Of a DNA stretch of 64,000 nucleotides, positions 8,968 through 16,520 are shown one piece after another. Source of the DNA: UBA6952 sp045562575. GTDB taxonomy: Bacteria > Chloroflexota > Dehalococcoidia > Lucifugimonadales > UBA6952. Position numbers and translations under genes: made by a program. Numbering within the stretch: the stretch's first letter is position 1; each line of letters opens with the position of its first letter. The stretch lies in NCBI GenBank assembly GCA_045562575.1, contig JBJKVQ010000019.1, positions 1 to 64,000 on the forward strand. Reading direction: 5' to 3'. The notes beneath the pieces were generated by a model that was given only the letters and a program-made list of their open reading frames with translations, made no database searches and had not been told where the DNA came from.

Positions 8968-9322
8968 GGGGACGAGTGGATTCGACAGGGAACCACTTCG
9001 TTAGATTGCAAGCCGAGGATGTCGTTAGTCTCGTAAAAACAATGACAAAAAAATAGTTGACAAAAAACAACTTGCAATAGCTGCCTAAAACCAGCTACGT
9101 CTGATCTTTGACTCTCTGGATAGAAGTACCAGGCGCCGTTAATCTAGAGTGCTCTTAATGAAGCCGCTAACCTTCCTTAAGTCAAGAAATTGTTAGCTAG
9201 TTTTTTCATAATCTGCCATTGTGATAGTGGAGAAATGAAATTAGAAACAATGGATAAGCTTGTAGTAGATCTCAACTGAGGATTTTCTGGACGGGGAGTT
9301 CGACTCTCCCCCGTCTCCACCA
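8968..9322 (+). ncRNA. ssrA: Transfer-messenger RNA (tmRNA, SsrA)
   Basis: The 5' end reads GGGGACGAGTGGATTCGACA, the near-universal tmRNA start. The 3' end carries GAGTTCGACTCTCCCCCGTC followed by TCCACCA, with CCA encoded. GGGGACG (8968-8974) pairs with CGTCTCC (9312-9318) to form the acceptor stem. The length of 355 nt is normal for one-piece tmRNA. The likely tag frame runs from about 9035 to TAA 9086-9088 and would encode a tag ending QLAIAA, a hydrophobic ending of the kind recognised by ClpXP-type proteases. The exact resume codon (CGT 9032 or AAA 9035) is uncertain. Its partner SmpB is encoded just upstream. Confidence 0.95.
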
Positions 9323-9370
9323 GGATTAAAGGGTTTACGAGTTAAACATATCTATATACTTTAATAATAT

Positions 9371-9402
9371 AAAAAAAAATTCCTTGAACAAAATTCAAGG
9401 AA
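9371..9402 (-). terminator. Intrinsic terminator for the minus-strand SRPBCC gene
   Basis: A perfect 9-bp stem, TTCCTTGAA (9380-9388) with TTCAAGGAA (9394-9402), has a 5-nt loop. Read on the minus strand it is followed by nine T residues (9379-9371). It lies 47 bp past the stop of the gene ending at 9449. On the plus strand it could also help end ssrA transcription, but no T-tract follows there. Confidence 0.8.
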
Positions 9403-9448
9403 TAGAGAAATTAAACAATTCAATCGTCTAGTTAATAACATAGTAAGG

Positions 9449-9901
9449 CTAGTTAGTCATAAGTTTTTTCACCTGTTTGTCACGGTAACTAAACATTGAT
9501 TTTAGTAACAACTTGTAAAATATTTTACCAACAGATGGAAATAGTTTAGGCTGGTATTCGACTTCGTCAATAATCCAAGTGCCGCCGTCGCCTTCGGTAA
9601 AACTATGTTTGTGTATCCACTTTGAATAAGGGCCACTGGTCTGCTGGTCAGAAAAGTAGTTTGAGGGATTCCAGTCAGTAATCTCACTTTGCCATTTAAG
9701 AATGAATGGTTTATATCCAATTTTAATTTCAAATGAAGTATTTTTGTTAACCCTTTCTTGAAGATATGAATTATCAATATTCATATTCATTAAAGGCGGG
9801 GTCAATAGAACTAAATTATTTAAATCGCTAAAAAATTCAAAAGATTCTTCTTTAGTTTTATCAACCCATACCTTTGTGGTAAAAAATTCAGATTTAGACA
9901 T
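9449..9901 (-). CDS. SRPBCC (START-like ligand-binding) family protein
   Basis: 150 residues. The pattern of an N-terminal strand plus WVDKTKEESFEFFSDLNNL helix, the central EIKIGYKPFILKWQSEIT strand, a KWIHKHSFTEGDGGTWI hairpin, a DEVEYQPK strand and a long C-terminal helix (KLLLKSMFSYRDKQVKKL) is typical of SRPBCC/polyketide-cyclase-like proteins that hold a hydrophobic ligand. No catalytic residues can be assigned. It is the last gene of a probable minus-strand unit with the two short proteins at 9913-10272 and ends at a good terminator. Confidence 0.7.
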   Translation of the reverse strand: MSKSEFFTTKVWVDKTKEESFEFFSDLNNLVLLTPPLMNMNIDNSYLQERVNKNTSFEIKIGYKPFILKWQSEITDWNPSNYFSDQQTSGPYSKWIHKHSFTEGDGGTWIIDEVEYQPKLFPSVGKIFYKLLLKSMFSYRDKQVKKLMTN

Positions 9902-9912
9902 ACTGTATATTC

Positions 9913-10047
9913 CTAATTATCACTGTATAACTTTACTCTTGCTGCAATTGGGTTTTCAGTCAAGGATGACAAATACTGGTATGACATTGTAATTGCCCCA
10001 CCGAAACCAAAGACTACTGAAGCGGTTAATAACTCTATTCCTAACAT
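9913..10047 (-). CDS. Small membrane-associated protein, 44 residues, unknown
   Basis: I found this by reading the minus strand between two longer genes. ATG at 10047-10045 is preceded by a perfect GGAGGATATC ribosome site, and the frame closes at TAG 9915-9913 after 44 codons. Residues 2-20 (LGIELLTASVVFGFGGAIT) form one hydrophobic segment, followed by a polar tail ending RVKLYSDN. I do not recognise a family. It lies 9 nt after the zinc-ribbon gene and 11 nt before the SRPBCC gene, so the three probably form one transcript. The strong ribosome site is the main argument that it is real. Confidence 0.6.
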   Translation of the reverse strand: MLGIELLTASVVFGFGGAITMSYQYLSSLTENPIAARVKLYSDN

Positions 10048-10056
10048 GATATCCTC

Positions 10057-10272
10057 CTAATATAAAATCATTTCTGTTTGATTAACTAAATCTGTTGATG
10101 CTGGAGCTGTAGATTTATTTTCTTGAAGCTCAGCGTTTGCTTTTACCAATGTATGGACAAAATCTAGCTCCATAATATTTCCGCAGTGTAGACATTGATA
10201 AAAAGATCCATAAGTATCTTGTTTCAAAATTACATCTCCGTTACATCGTAAGCAAAGTTTGAAATGCATCAT
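10057..10272 (-). CDS. Small zinc-ribbon-like protein, 71 residues
   Basis: Two CxxC pairs, LCLRC at residues 7-10 and QCLHC at about 27-30, are separated by about 16 residues containing VILKQDTYGSFY. This is the layout of a short zinc ribbon. The C-terminal 40 residues are polar and probably flexible. The start ATG has GGAGGACAATT upstream; the second ATG is immediately adjacent. The function is unknown. Similar short ribbons act as RNA/DNA-binding or metal-storage proteins, but nothing here decides. A well-formed promoter lies upstream. Confidence 0.65.
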   Translation of the reverse strand: MMHFKLCLRCNGDVILKQDTYGSFYQCLHCGNIMELDFVHTLVKANAELQENKSTAPASTDLVNQTEMILY

Positions 10273-10315
10273 AATTGTCCTCCTACTCTCATGGTTTTAT
10301 TTACTCAACATGGTT

Positions 10316-10344
10316 ATAGTATATTATATTCTACAACATGTCAA
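10316..10344 (-). promoter_or_regulatory. Sigma-70-type promoter for the zinc-ribbon/small-protein operon
   Basis: On the minus strand TTGACA (10344-10339) is followed after exactly 17 bp by TACTAT (10321-10316). Transcription would start near 10309, about 37 nt before the ATG at 10272. It is one of the best consensus promoters in the window. Confidence 0.75.
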
Positions 10345-10444
10345 CACTTTTACCTATTTTTGTAGGATATTAACAACATTAGCTATATAAACAGAGGGGA
10401 TTGATGTTTTTATTCGACAAGAAATTTATATGGATTATGGAGGG

Positions 10445-11251
10445 TTAATCCATTACTGTTCCACCATTAATATTAATATGCTGGCCAGTAATAAGTGCAG
10501 CTTCTGGACTACAAAGCCACCGTATAACACCAGCAATATCTTCGTCGGTAGCTGCTTTGCCCATAGGAATTCTTGAAAGAGTAGACTCCCATCCCTTATC
10601 ACCAAGTACATCCATTCTGGCAGTTGTCACAGGTCCTGGACAAACAGCATTAACAGTTATTTGATTAGGTGCTAATTCATGGGCTAAAGCTTGTGTAAAT
10701 CCATGTAACGCAAAATTAGCTGTGTTATATGCCGAAGTACGAGCAGAACCTTGCCTTCCAGCAGTAGAAGACAGGTTTATAATCTGCCCTCCTTGATTTT
10801 GTGCTATTAATATTTTTGCAACTGCCTTAGCAAAAAGATACCCACCTATTACTTTGATATCAATTACCTTTTTAAATATTTCATCATCCATATCTACGAC
10901 TGGAACTCTGTCTTCTGCTCTGGCAAAAGCAGCATTATTAACTAAAATATCCACCCTGCCAAATTTATCCATCGCCTGCTTGACTACAGAATTTACATCA
11001 CCAGATTCGGCAACATTACATATTAAAGGTAAACATTGTCTACCAATATCTCTTACCTGTTCTGCTGTACTCTCAATATCTTTCCAACCTACTTGTTTTT
11101 CATCTTCTGGAAAAGAATCTGGAGAACGCCCAGTACCTGTTATAACTATGTCAGCACCATCTTGAGCCAAAGACACAGCTGCTGCCCGCCCTATTCCGCG
11201 CAATCTTCCAGCACCTGTAATAATTGCAACTTTTCCTGTTAAATCTGCCAT
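10445..11251 (-). CDS. Short-chain dehydrogenase/reductase with altered catalytic YxxxN
   Basis: 268 residues with a classical SDR layout: a VAIITGAGRLRGIGRAAA cofactor loop near the N-terminus, a VDILVNNAAFAR segment with NNA, INLSS with catalytic Ser at about 161-162, and PGPVTTARMD after the active site. The catalytic tetrad is incomplete. Tyr175 is followed by NTAN, so the Lys of YxxxK is Asn179 (codon AAT). Lys normally binds the nicotinamide ribose and lowers the Tyr pKa, so activity may be weak or changed. It is the third gene of an operon with the RraA-like and Fe-ADH-like genes. Ordinary SDRs of this subgroup are annotated as 3-oxoacyl-ACP or sugar-acid reductases. Confidence 0.85.
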   Translation of the reverse strand: MADLTGKVAIITGAGRLRGIGRAAAVSLAQDGADIVITGTGRSPDSFPEDEKQVGWKDIESTAEQVRDIGRQCLPLICNVAESGDVNSVVKQAMDKFGRVDILVNNAAFARAEDRVPVVDMDDEIFKKVIDIKVIGGYLFAKAVAKILIAQNQGGQIINLSSTAGRQGSARTSAYNTANFALHGFTQALAHELAPNQITVNAVCPGPVTTARMDVLGDKGWESTLSRIPMGKAATDEDIAGVIRWLCSPEAALITGQHININGGTVMD

Positions 11252-11270
11252 GAGCCCTACTCCTTATGTA

Positions 11271-11972
11271 TTAATTCTGTGATTGACGCATTTCTTTAAT
11301 TGTTTCATCAGTTGGAGGATAGTATTTCCCCGGAGGACAATTTTCATCTAATATTTTTTTCTTTACGTATTCTTCAGCTTCTTCATGTTCTTCAACCCAC
11401 TCAAGTACCTCAAGTGCAAGATTTTTTGGTACGACAACGACACCTTCGTCATCTCCTACTATAATATCCCCAGGTCTAACTAAAACACCTGAACATTGGA
11501 TATCTACATTTGCCTCTACTGAAAGGCAATCTGTAGCAGTAGGTGTTTGATTTTGTCCAAAAACTGCAAATCCATACGTTCTTACTACTTCTAAATCTCT
11601 TATTGCCCCATCGGTAACAATACCATCAGCTTTTTGCATATATAAATGTAATAATTTTACATCCCCCAAATGAGTTGCAAATGGAATATTCATTGCATCA
11701 ACTACTAAAACATCACCAGGTCCACAAGAGCCCATCGCAATATATTCAGGAGCATTTTCTCCAGTTACAATATTTTCACGTAAATCAGGTCTAATTGGTA
11801 AAGAACGCAACGTTCTCGCACGTGAAGCTATTTTCATTCCTCTGGTTAAAGGTTTTACTGTTTCCATATGGCACTTGATTCCTCTTAAGGAGTAAACAGC
11901 TGTCCAAACAGTTGCAGAACCTACATTTTTATATCTGTCTAAAATATCTTGTGAAATATCGTTATTACTCAT
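11271..11972 (-). CDS. RraA family protein (4-hydroxy-4-methyl-2-oxoglutarate aldolase-like)
   Basis: About 233 residues. The family hallmarks are the GDVLVVDA strand, ATHLGDVKLLHLYMQ, and DGIVTDGAIRDLEVV with the Arg-Asp pair used by HMG/CHA aldolases for pyruvate and divalent-metal binding, followed by VNVDIQCSGVLV-like and VGDDEGVVVVPK segments. Relatives are class II pyruvate aldolases or oxaloacetate decarboxylases. True RraA (RNase E inhibitor) lacks the aldolase pair, so an enzyme role is preferred here. I chose ATG 11972, which follows GGAGGGG; the frame extends upstream to 12002 without a good site. The catabolic context with Fe-ADH and SDR homologues supports hydroxy-acid metabolism. 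Confidence 0.8.
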   Translation of the reverse strand: MSNNDISQDILDRYKNVGSATVWTAVYSLRGIKCHMETVKPLTRGMKIASRARTLRSLPIRPDLRENIVTGENAPEYIAMGSCGPGDVLVVDAMNIPFATHLGDVKLLHLYMQKADGIVTDGAIRDLEVVRTYGFAVFGQNQTPTATDCLSVEANVDIQCSGVLVRPGDIIVGDDEGVVVVPKNLALEVLEWVEEHEEAEEYVKKKILDENCPPGKYYPPTDETIKEMRQSQN

Positions 11973-11995
11973 AACCCCTCCATTTTTATATCTAC

Positions 11996-13198
11996 CTACC
12001 AAGCCATTTCTAAGATTTCCATCATTCTATCTAAATCTTTTACCCTTCCTGCTCCTTGGCCAAATGCAGGTTCACTTATATCAAGTTTAGCTATTTCTTC
12101 AAAGTCTTTTTTATCGACACTCATATCTCTTAGGCGAGTTGGGAACCCTATACCAGAAATAAAATCACTAAGATAATTAATTGTATCTCCTGCAAATTCG
12201 TAATCTGTAGATGCACCTTGATTTAATCCCATAATTTTACCGACGTTAGCAATTACCGAACTATTTATTTTTTGATTAATTCTTAGCTCAGTTTGTACAT
12301 TTGTTATACTTGCTAAACCTTGTCCTATATGTGGATATTTATATCGTAATTGTCTACCTAGACCTGTATTTTCTCCTTGGACATTTGAGTTATATGAAGC
12401 TTGTGCTGCTCTATTAGCTAATAACGCTGCAGCGGCTAATTGCAATCTAGCATCACCATCATCAGGGTCATGATAAAGTTTTGGAAGATACTCCATACAT
12501 AATTCTAGTGATTGGCGGTAATCTGTTAGTGAAAATGGACTAAGCTCTGAATTTAATAATGCATTAATTGTACCTGCAACAGTAGTAGTTGAAGTGTCTC
12601 TATATAGTTCAAATGGAGCGGTTAATAAGGCATCACGGTCGAGAAATATCGTAGATGGTCTGGTTTTAGGGTCAAATATTTCTTTTCTATGGGGAGGATT
12701 ATCATCATAAATAGCAGCGCCACCTCTATCTGCACCATTTGTAGGAGTTGTCAGAACCAAGAAATTTGGAATTTTGGGCTTGGTTAATCTTGCAACCTCT
12801 GGAGGACCTTCTGGAAAATGTTTGGTATAAATATCATCTAAACTCACACCTTCACCTACTAATATAGTAATAGCTCTACAAGTTACGACAGCGCTACCAC
12901 CTCCAATTACAACTATTAAATCTGGATTAAGATCTTTAGTAAACTCTACCCCTTCTTCAACAAGTTTTCTAGGGGATTCTTTGCGAGCATTTGTATAGCT
13001 CCCAGCATAATTATCACCTAGTAATTCTTCCACCTGAGGTACCAAATTACTTGTTTGTGCAACGGAATGACTTGATAGGATCATAACTCTTTTAGCTCCT
13101 AGTCTTCTAACTTCTGAAGCTAAGTTATTAGTTAAAGATCTGCCTGCAAATATTCTTGAAGATGGACTTAAATACCTATAATTAGTGGAATGCGCCAT
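11996..13198 (-). CDS. Iron-containing alcohol dehydrogenase-like protein lacking metal ligands
   Basis: About 400 residues. The fold is that of the Fe-ADH/dehydroquinate-synthase superfamily: an N-terminal nucleotide-binding domain with IVVIGGGSAVVTCRA at about 95-108, TTPTNGADRGG at about 150, and a helical C-terminal domain. When I align it by eye with FucO-type enzymes, the four metal positions (Asp, His, His, His) become Thr205, Gly209, Gly279 and Gln293, and the extra active-site His becomes Gln. The protein may be metal-independent, as reported for some maleylacetate reductases, or may have another role. The start ATG 13198 has GGAGG upstream. It is the first gene of the three-gene operon. 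Confidence 0.75.
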   Translation of the reverse strand: MAHSTNYRYLSPSSRIFAGRSLTNNLASEVRRLGAKRVMILSSHSVAQTSNLVPQVEELLGDNYAGSYTNARKESPRKLVEEGVEFTKDLNPDLIVVIGGGSAVVTCRAITILVGEGVSLDDIYTKHFPEGPPEVARLTKPKIPNFLVLTTPTNGADRGGAAIYDDNPPHRKEIFDPKTRPSTIFLDRDALLTAPFELYRDTSTTTVAGTINALLNSELSPFSLTDYRQSLELCMEYLPKLYHDPDDGDARLQLAAAALLANRAAQASYNSNVQGENTGLGRQLRYKYPHIGQGLASITNVQTELRINQKINSSVIANVGKIMGLNQGASTDYEFAGDTINYLSDFISGIGFPTRLRDMSVDKKDFEEIAKLDISEPAFGQGAGRVKDLDRMMEILEMAW

Positions 13199-13356
13199 AT
13201 TTTCCTCCGTATACACAAAATATGTTTAAAAGTTGAAACAACATTATAAATAAAGTCATCATAATTGTATCCAATAAAATTAGCTTTTATTGCCTATCTT
13301 TTAGTCATGAAATATTGTAATTTAGCAAAAACAATCAAATCTTTAGACTTAGCTTG

Positions 13357-13362
13357 TATAAT
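13357..13362 (+). promoter_or_regulatory. Possible -10 element for the metallophosphoesterase gene
   Basis: TATAAT at 13357-13362 would place the transcript start near 13369. This argues that translation begins at ATG 13403 and not at the upstream in-frame TTG at 13265. No convincing -35 is seen. Confidence 0.4.
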
Positions 13363-13402
13363 AAAGATATTTTCAAAAAACTTATTGGATCATGAATTTA
13401 CT

Positions 13403-14128
13403 ATGAATAATGCAGAAAATGAAATACCCTCGTTAAAAATACTACATACTTCAGACTTGCATTTTCTCGGTGATGATGATGAAAACAATACTGTTGAAAA
13501 CAAATTCCCGATTATTGTCGAAGCTGCAGAGAAATTAGATGTAGATGCATTAATCCTTGCTGGAGATATATTCGACACTCACCGCGCTCCTGTCGAACAA
13601 GTTCTTGAACTTATTGATCAAATTAATGCAATGAATAAGCCCTGTATTATTTTGCCAGGGAATCATGATGGAAGAATCTTTGATCAAGTACCAGAAGAAA
13701 GGATCGGAGATAATTTATTTATGATCCGAAAGGAATCTGGAGAAACCTTTAATATACCTTCTTTAGACTTATCTATATGGGGGAAACCTACATATAAACA
13801 TACCCCTGAATTTAAACCCTTAGAAGGGATTCCTAAACGACCTGAATCAAAATGGTTTATAGTTGTCGCTCATGGATTAGTTTTAGACTCTCCTCATTTT
13901 GCTGACAGATCATCACTAATCCATTATGAAGAACTACAAAATGCCGATTGTGATTATATTGCACTTGGTCATGTAGATGTATTTAAAGAAGTAACTCAAG
14001 GAAAATCTATAGCATATTATTGTGGTGCTCCATGGGGACCTGTAACACCCCCTACTATTGCTATTGTTTCCCTTTATGATAAGGAAAATATCAAAGTTGA
14101 ACCAATAGCTGTTCCATTTAACCCTTAA
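13403..14128 (+). CDS. Metallophosphoesterase (SbcD/calcineurin-like)
   Basis: About 241 residues from ATG 13403. The binuclear-metal motifs are complete: TSDLH (D-x-H), LAGDIFD, LPGNHDGR, VVAHG, and LGHVD near the end. This is the SbcD/Mre11-like and YfcE-like branch, with phosphodiesterase or nuclease activity in general. At 240 residues it lacks the capping domain of SbcD and no sbcC is adjacent, so a DNA-repair role is not supported. The frame extends upstream to 13265, but that part has no conserved sequence and overlaps a likely -10. It leads a plus-strand run with the CoA-transferase genes, 11 nt upstream of the first. Confidence 0.8.
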   Translation: MNNAENEIPSLKILHTSDLHFLGDDDENNTVENKFPIIVEAAEKLDVDALILAGDIFDTHRAPVEQVLELIDQINAMNKPCIILPGNHDGRIFDQVPEERIGDNLFMIRKESGETFNIPSLDLSIWGKPTYKHTPEFKPLEGIPKRPESKWFIVVAHGLVLDSPHFADRSSLIHYEELQNADCDYIALGHVDVFKEVTQGKSIAYYCGAPWGPVTPPTIAIVSLYDKENIKVEPIAVPFNP

Positions 14129-14139
14129 CGGAGAATCGT

Positions 14140-15297
14140 ATGAATTTACCTTTATCTGATATAAGAGTTTTAGACCTGACATGGGTTGTCTCCGGGCCAC
14201 AAGCCAGTAGATTACTTGCTGATTTTGGAGCAGAAATTTTAAAAATTGAGCGCCCTACTGTGGGAGATCCTGTGAGAGCCAATCACGGAATGTTCGTGTA
14301 TTTCAATAGGAACAAAAAAGCAATTCAAATTGATCTCAATGATCCAGAGGGATTGAATACATTTAAAGAATTATTGCTAATTAGTGATGTTGTGATGGAA
14401 AATTTTAGTTCAGGAATTATGGCCCGTTGGGGGTTGGATTATCAAGGAATGTCCCAAATAAACCCTAGTGTTGTTTATCTTAGCATGCCGGGATTTGGTC
14501 ACGATGGCCCTTATAAAGACTATCAATCTAATGGCCCTACAATACAAGCTATTTCTGGACAAACATATATCTGTGGTGACCCTGATCTAGGACCAGCAGG
14601 TTGGGGATATTCATATATGGATCATACTGCTGGATATCTAGGTGCATCAGCAGTATTACAAGCTTTATATCATAGAAATAATACAGGTGAGGGTCAATTT
14701 ATTGACTTGGCTCAATACGAAGCTGCTACATCGCTTATGGGGACGTATCTATTAGATTATGCAGTAAATGGGGAAAATAATGCTACTACTTTAAAAAGAA
14801 CAGCAAATAAAGGCATAAATCCTGCTGCAGCTCCGCAAGGTGTTTATGAAGGTAAAACTACAGACTCATGGATTGCTCTTTCTATAACCACAGATCAACA
14901 ATGGGAGTCACTTACCCGCATTTTAAGAGCTGAAAATTTAAAGAATGATAAACGGTTCATCACATTTGATACTCGGTTGGATAACTGGGAGCAACTAGAT
15001 ATTGAAATTAGTTCAATAACTAAAGAATTAGATGTAATTCAACTAGCAAAACAACTCCAACAAGAAAACATACCAGCTTCACATGTACAAGATACTGTAA
15101 CTAGAGCAGAAAAAGATATTCATTTAAAAAAACGAAACCATATAACTGAAGTTGAAGACGAAGATGGCCGATTAGTTCGTGTTGATTCTCTCCCTTTCAA
15201 AATGCAAAATATACCAGAGCCAGATTATACATATGCACCACAACACGGTGAACATAACGCCTATGTATTCAACGAAATATTAGGAAAGTATTTATGA
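14140..15297 (+). CDS. Family III CoA-transferase (CaiB/BaiF type), copy 1
   Basis: 385 residues. The family core is clear: IRVLDLTWVVSGPQASRLLADFG-type start (read in two pieces), EILKIERP, YFNRNKKAIQIDL, and the catalytic Asp in SYMDHTAGYLGASAV at about residue 165. Such enzymes move CoA between carboxylates, for example carnitine, formyl/oxalate, mesaconyl or bile-acid substrates. Specificity cannot be read from sequence. The start has GGAGAATC upstream. The gene overlaps copy 2 by four bases (ATGA), so they are translationally coupled and could form a heteromeric or paired system. Confidence 0.88.
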   Translation: MNLPLSDIRVLDLTWVVSGPQASRLLADFGAEILKIERPTVGDPVRANHGMFVYFNRNKKAIQIDLNDPEGLNTFKELLLISDVVMENFSSGIMARWGLDYQGMSQINPSVVYLSMPGFGHDGPYKDYQSNGPTIQAISGQTYICGDPDLGPAGWGYSYMDHTAGYLGASAVLQALYHRNNTGEGQFIDLAQYEAATSLMGTYLLDYAVNGENNATTLKRTANKGINPAAAPQGVYEGKTTDSWIALSITTDQQWESLTRILRAENLKNDKRFITFDTRLDNWEQLDIEISSITKELDVIQLAKQLQQENIPASHVQDTVTRAEKDIHLKKRNHITEVEDEDGRLVRVDSLPFKMQNIPEPDYTYAPQHGEHNAYVFNEILGKYL

Positions 15298-16520
15298 CAA
15301 AAATTTTCGAAAATATTACTGTCTTGGAATTAGCAGAAGAAGCTGGTGAATATACTGGCAAGCTTTTTGCTGGTATGGGAGCACATGTAATAAAAGTTGA
15401 ACCACCTAACGGTTCTAAATCTAGAAACGTAGGCCCTTTTGTCAAGAATAAACCTAGTATTAATTCAAGTCTTAAATTTTTTCAAAATAATACGAATAAA
15501 GATAGTATAACTTTAGACATTACTAAACAGACAGGATTAGATATTTTCTGTCAGTTATTACAATCCATTGATATCGTTATAGAAGACGGACAAAAAATAG
15601 GTCAAGAAAACTTACCTATTTCATTTAAAGATATTCAGAATATAAACGAAAATACCATTTTATTATCTCTGTCCCCTCTAGGAAAAACATTAGAAAGTGA
15701 AAATTTTTCTACGAATGACTTTATTAATTTAGCATATGGCGGACCATTATGGAGTTGTGGATATGATGACCATACTGTACCCCCTATGAAACCCTACCAA
15801 GATGCTTCGTATCATATTTCAGGTCATTATGCGTTTATGGGAGCTATGCTAGCTTTAATGGAGAGAACAAAAACAAATACTGGTCAACATATAGACTTAT
15901 CTATTCATGAAGCATGCCATAACACTACTGAAGCGGCCATGCCTGCCTATTATTATAATAATCGAAGAGTCAGTCGTCTTACTGGAAGACATGCAGCTCC
16001 TGCAAAAACAATACCTGTCGTGTTTAAAACTAAAGATGAAAAATGGTGTTTTATAAGAATACCGACTAACACTAATACATGGAATAAACTAATAGAATGG
16101 TTAAAAGAAACTAAAATGGAAAAAGACTTAGGGGAATCCGAATATCAAGAGTTAACTTTCAGACAAGAAAATACCCAGCATATAACAGATATTTTAGAAG
16201 AATTTTGTGCGAACAATGATGCAAATTATCTATTTCACAAAGCTCAACAAATCGATATGGTTTGGGCTCCAGTAGTTGCCCCATATGAATCACTTACTAA
16301 TGAACACTTAGATAAAAGAAACTTTTTTACAGAAATCTATCATCCAGAATTAGATGAAACAATTAAATATCCTGGAAGACCTTATTTATTTTCAAAAACA
16401 CCTTTCGAGATCACCTCTCCTGCTCCGTCTTTAGGAAAAGATAATTACCACATATACGGTAATCTTTTGGGCTTAACTAAGGAAAATCTAACGATTCTTA
16501 AACAAGCACACGTTGTATGA
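15294..16520 (+). CDS. Family III CoA-transferase (CaiB/BaiF type), copy 2
   Basis: 408 residues. It has the same fold as the preceding gene but is clearly divergent. It starts VLELAEEAGEYTGKLFAGMG with HVIKVEPP, carries the catalytic Asp in PYQDASYHISGHYAF, and continues GQHIDLSIHEA and RLTGRHAAP. Lengths are normal. It is coupled by ATGA overlaps to copy 1 upstream and to the DUF368 gene downstream. Tandem unequal copies suggest either two steps on related acyl-CoAs or a two-subunit enzyme; this is inference. Confidence 0.85.
   Translation: MTKIFENITVLELAEEAGEYTGKLFAGMGAHVIKVEPPNGSKSRNVGPFVKNKPSINSSLKFFQNNTNKDSITLDITKQTGLDIFCQLLQSIDIVIEDGQKIGQENLPISFKDIQNINENTILLSLSPLGKTLESENFSTNDFINLAYGGPLWSCGYDDHTVPPMKPYQDASYHISGHYAFMGAMLALMERTKTNTGQHIDLSIHEACHNTTEAAMPAYYYNNRRVSRLTGRHAAPAKTIPVVFKTKDEKWCFIRIPTNTNTWNKLIEWLKETKMEKDLGESEYQELTFRQENTQHITDILEEFCANNDANYLFHKAQQIDMVWAPVVAPYESLTNEHLDKRNFFTEIYHPELDETIKYPGRPYLFSKTPFEITSPAPSLGKDNYHIYGNLLGLTKENLTILKQAHVV

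Noticed and set aside
9031..9056. Alternative tmRNA tag frame reading Val-Lys-Thr-Met-Thr-Lys-Lys then TAG
   Set aside because: It ends in Lys-Lys without the hydrophobic tail required for proteolysis; the adjacent frame ends LAIAA.
9502..9777. 91-residue minus-strand frame
   Set aside because: It overlaps the SRPBCC gene in another frame and looks like random translation of AT-rich sequence.
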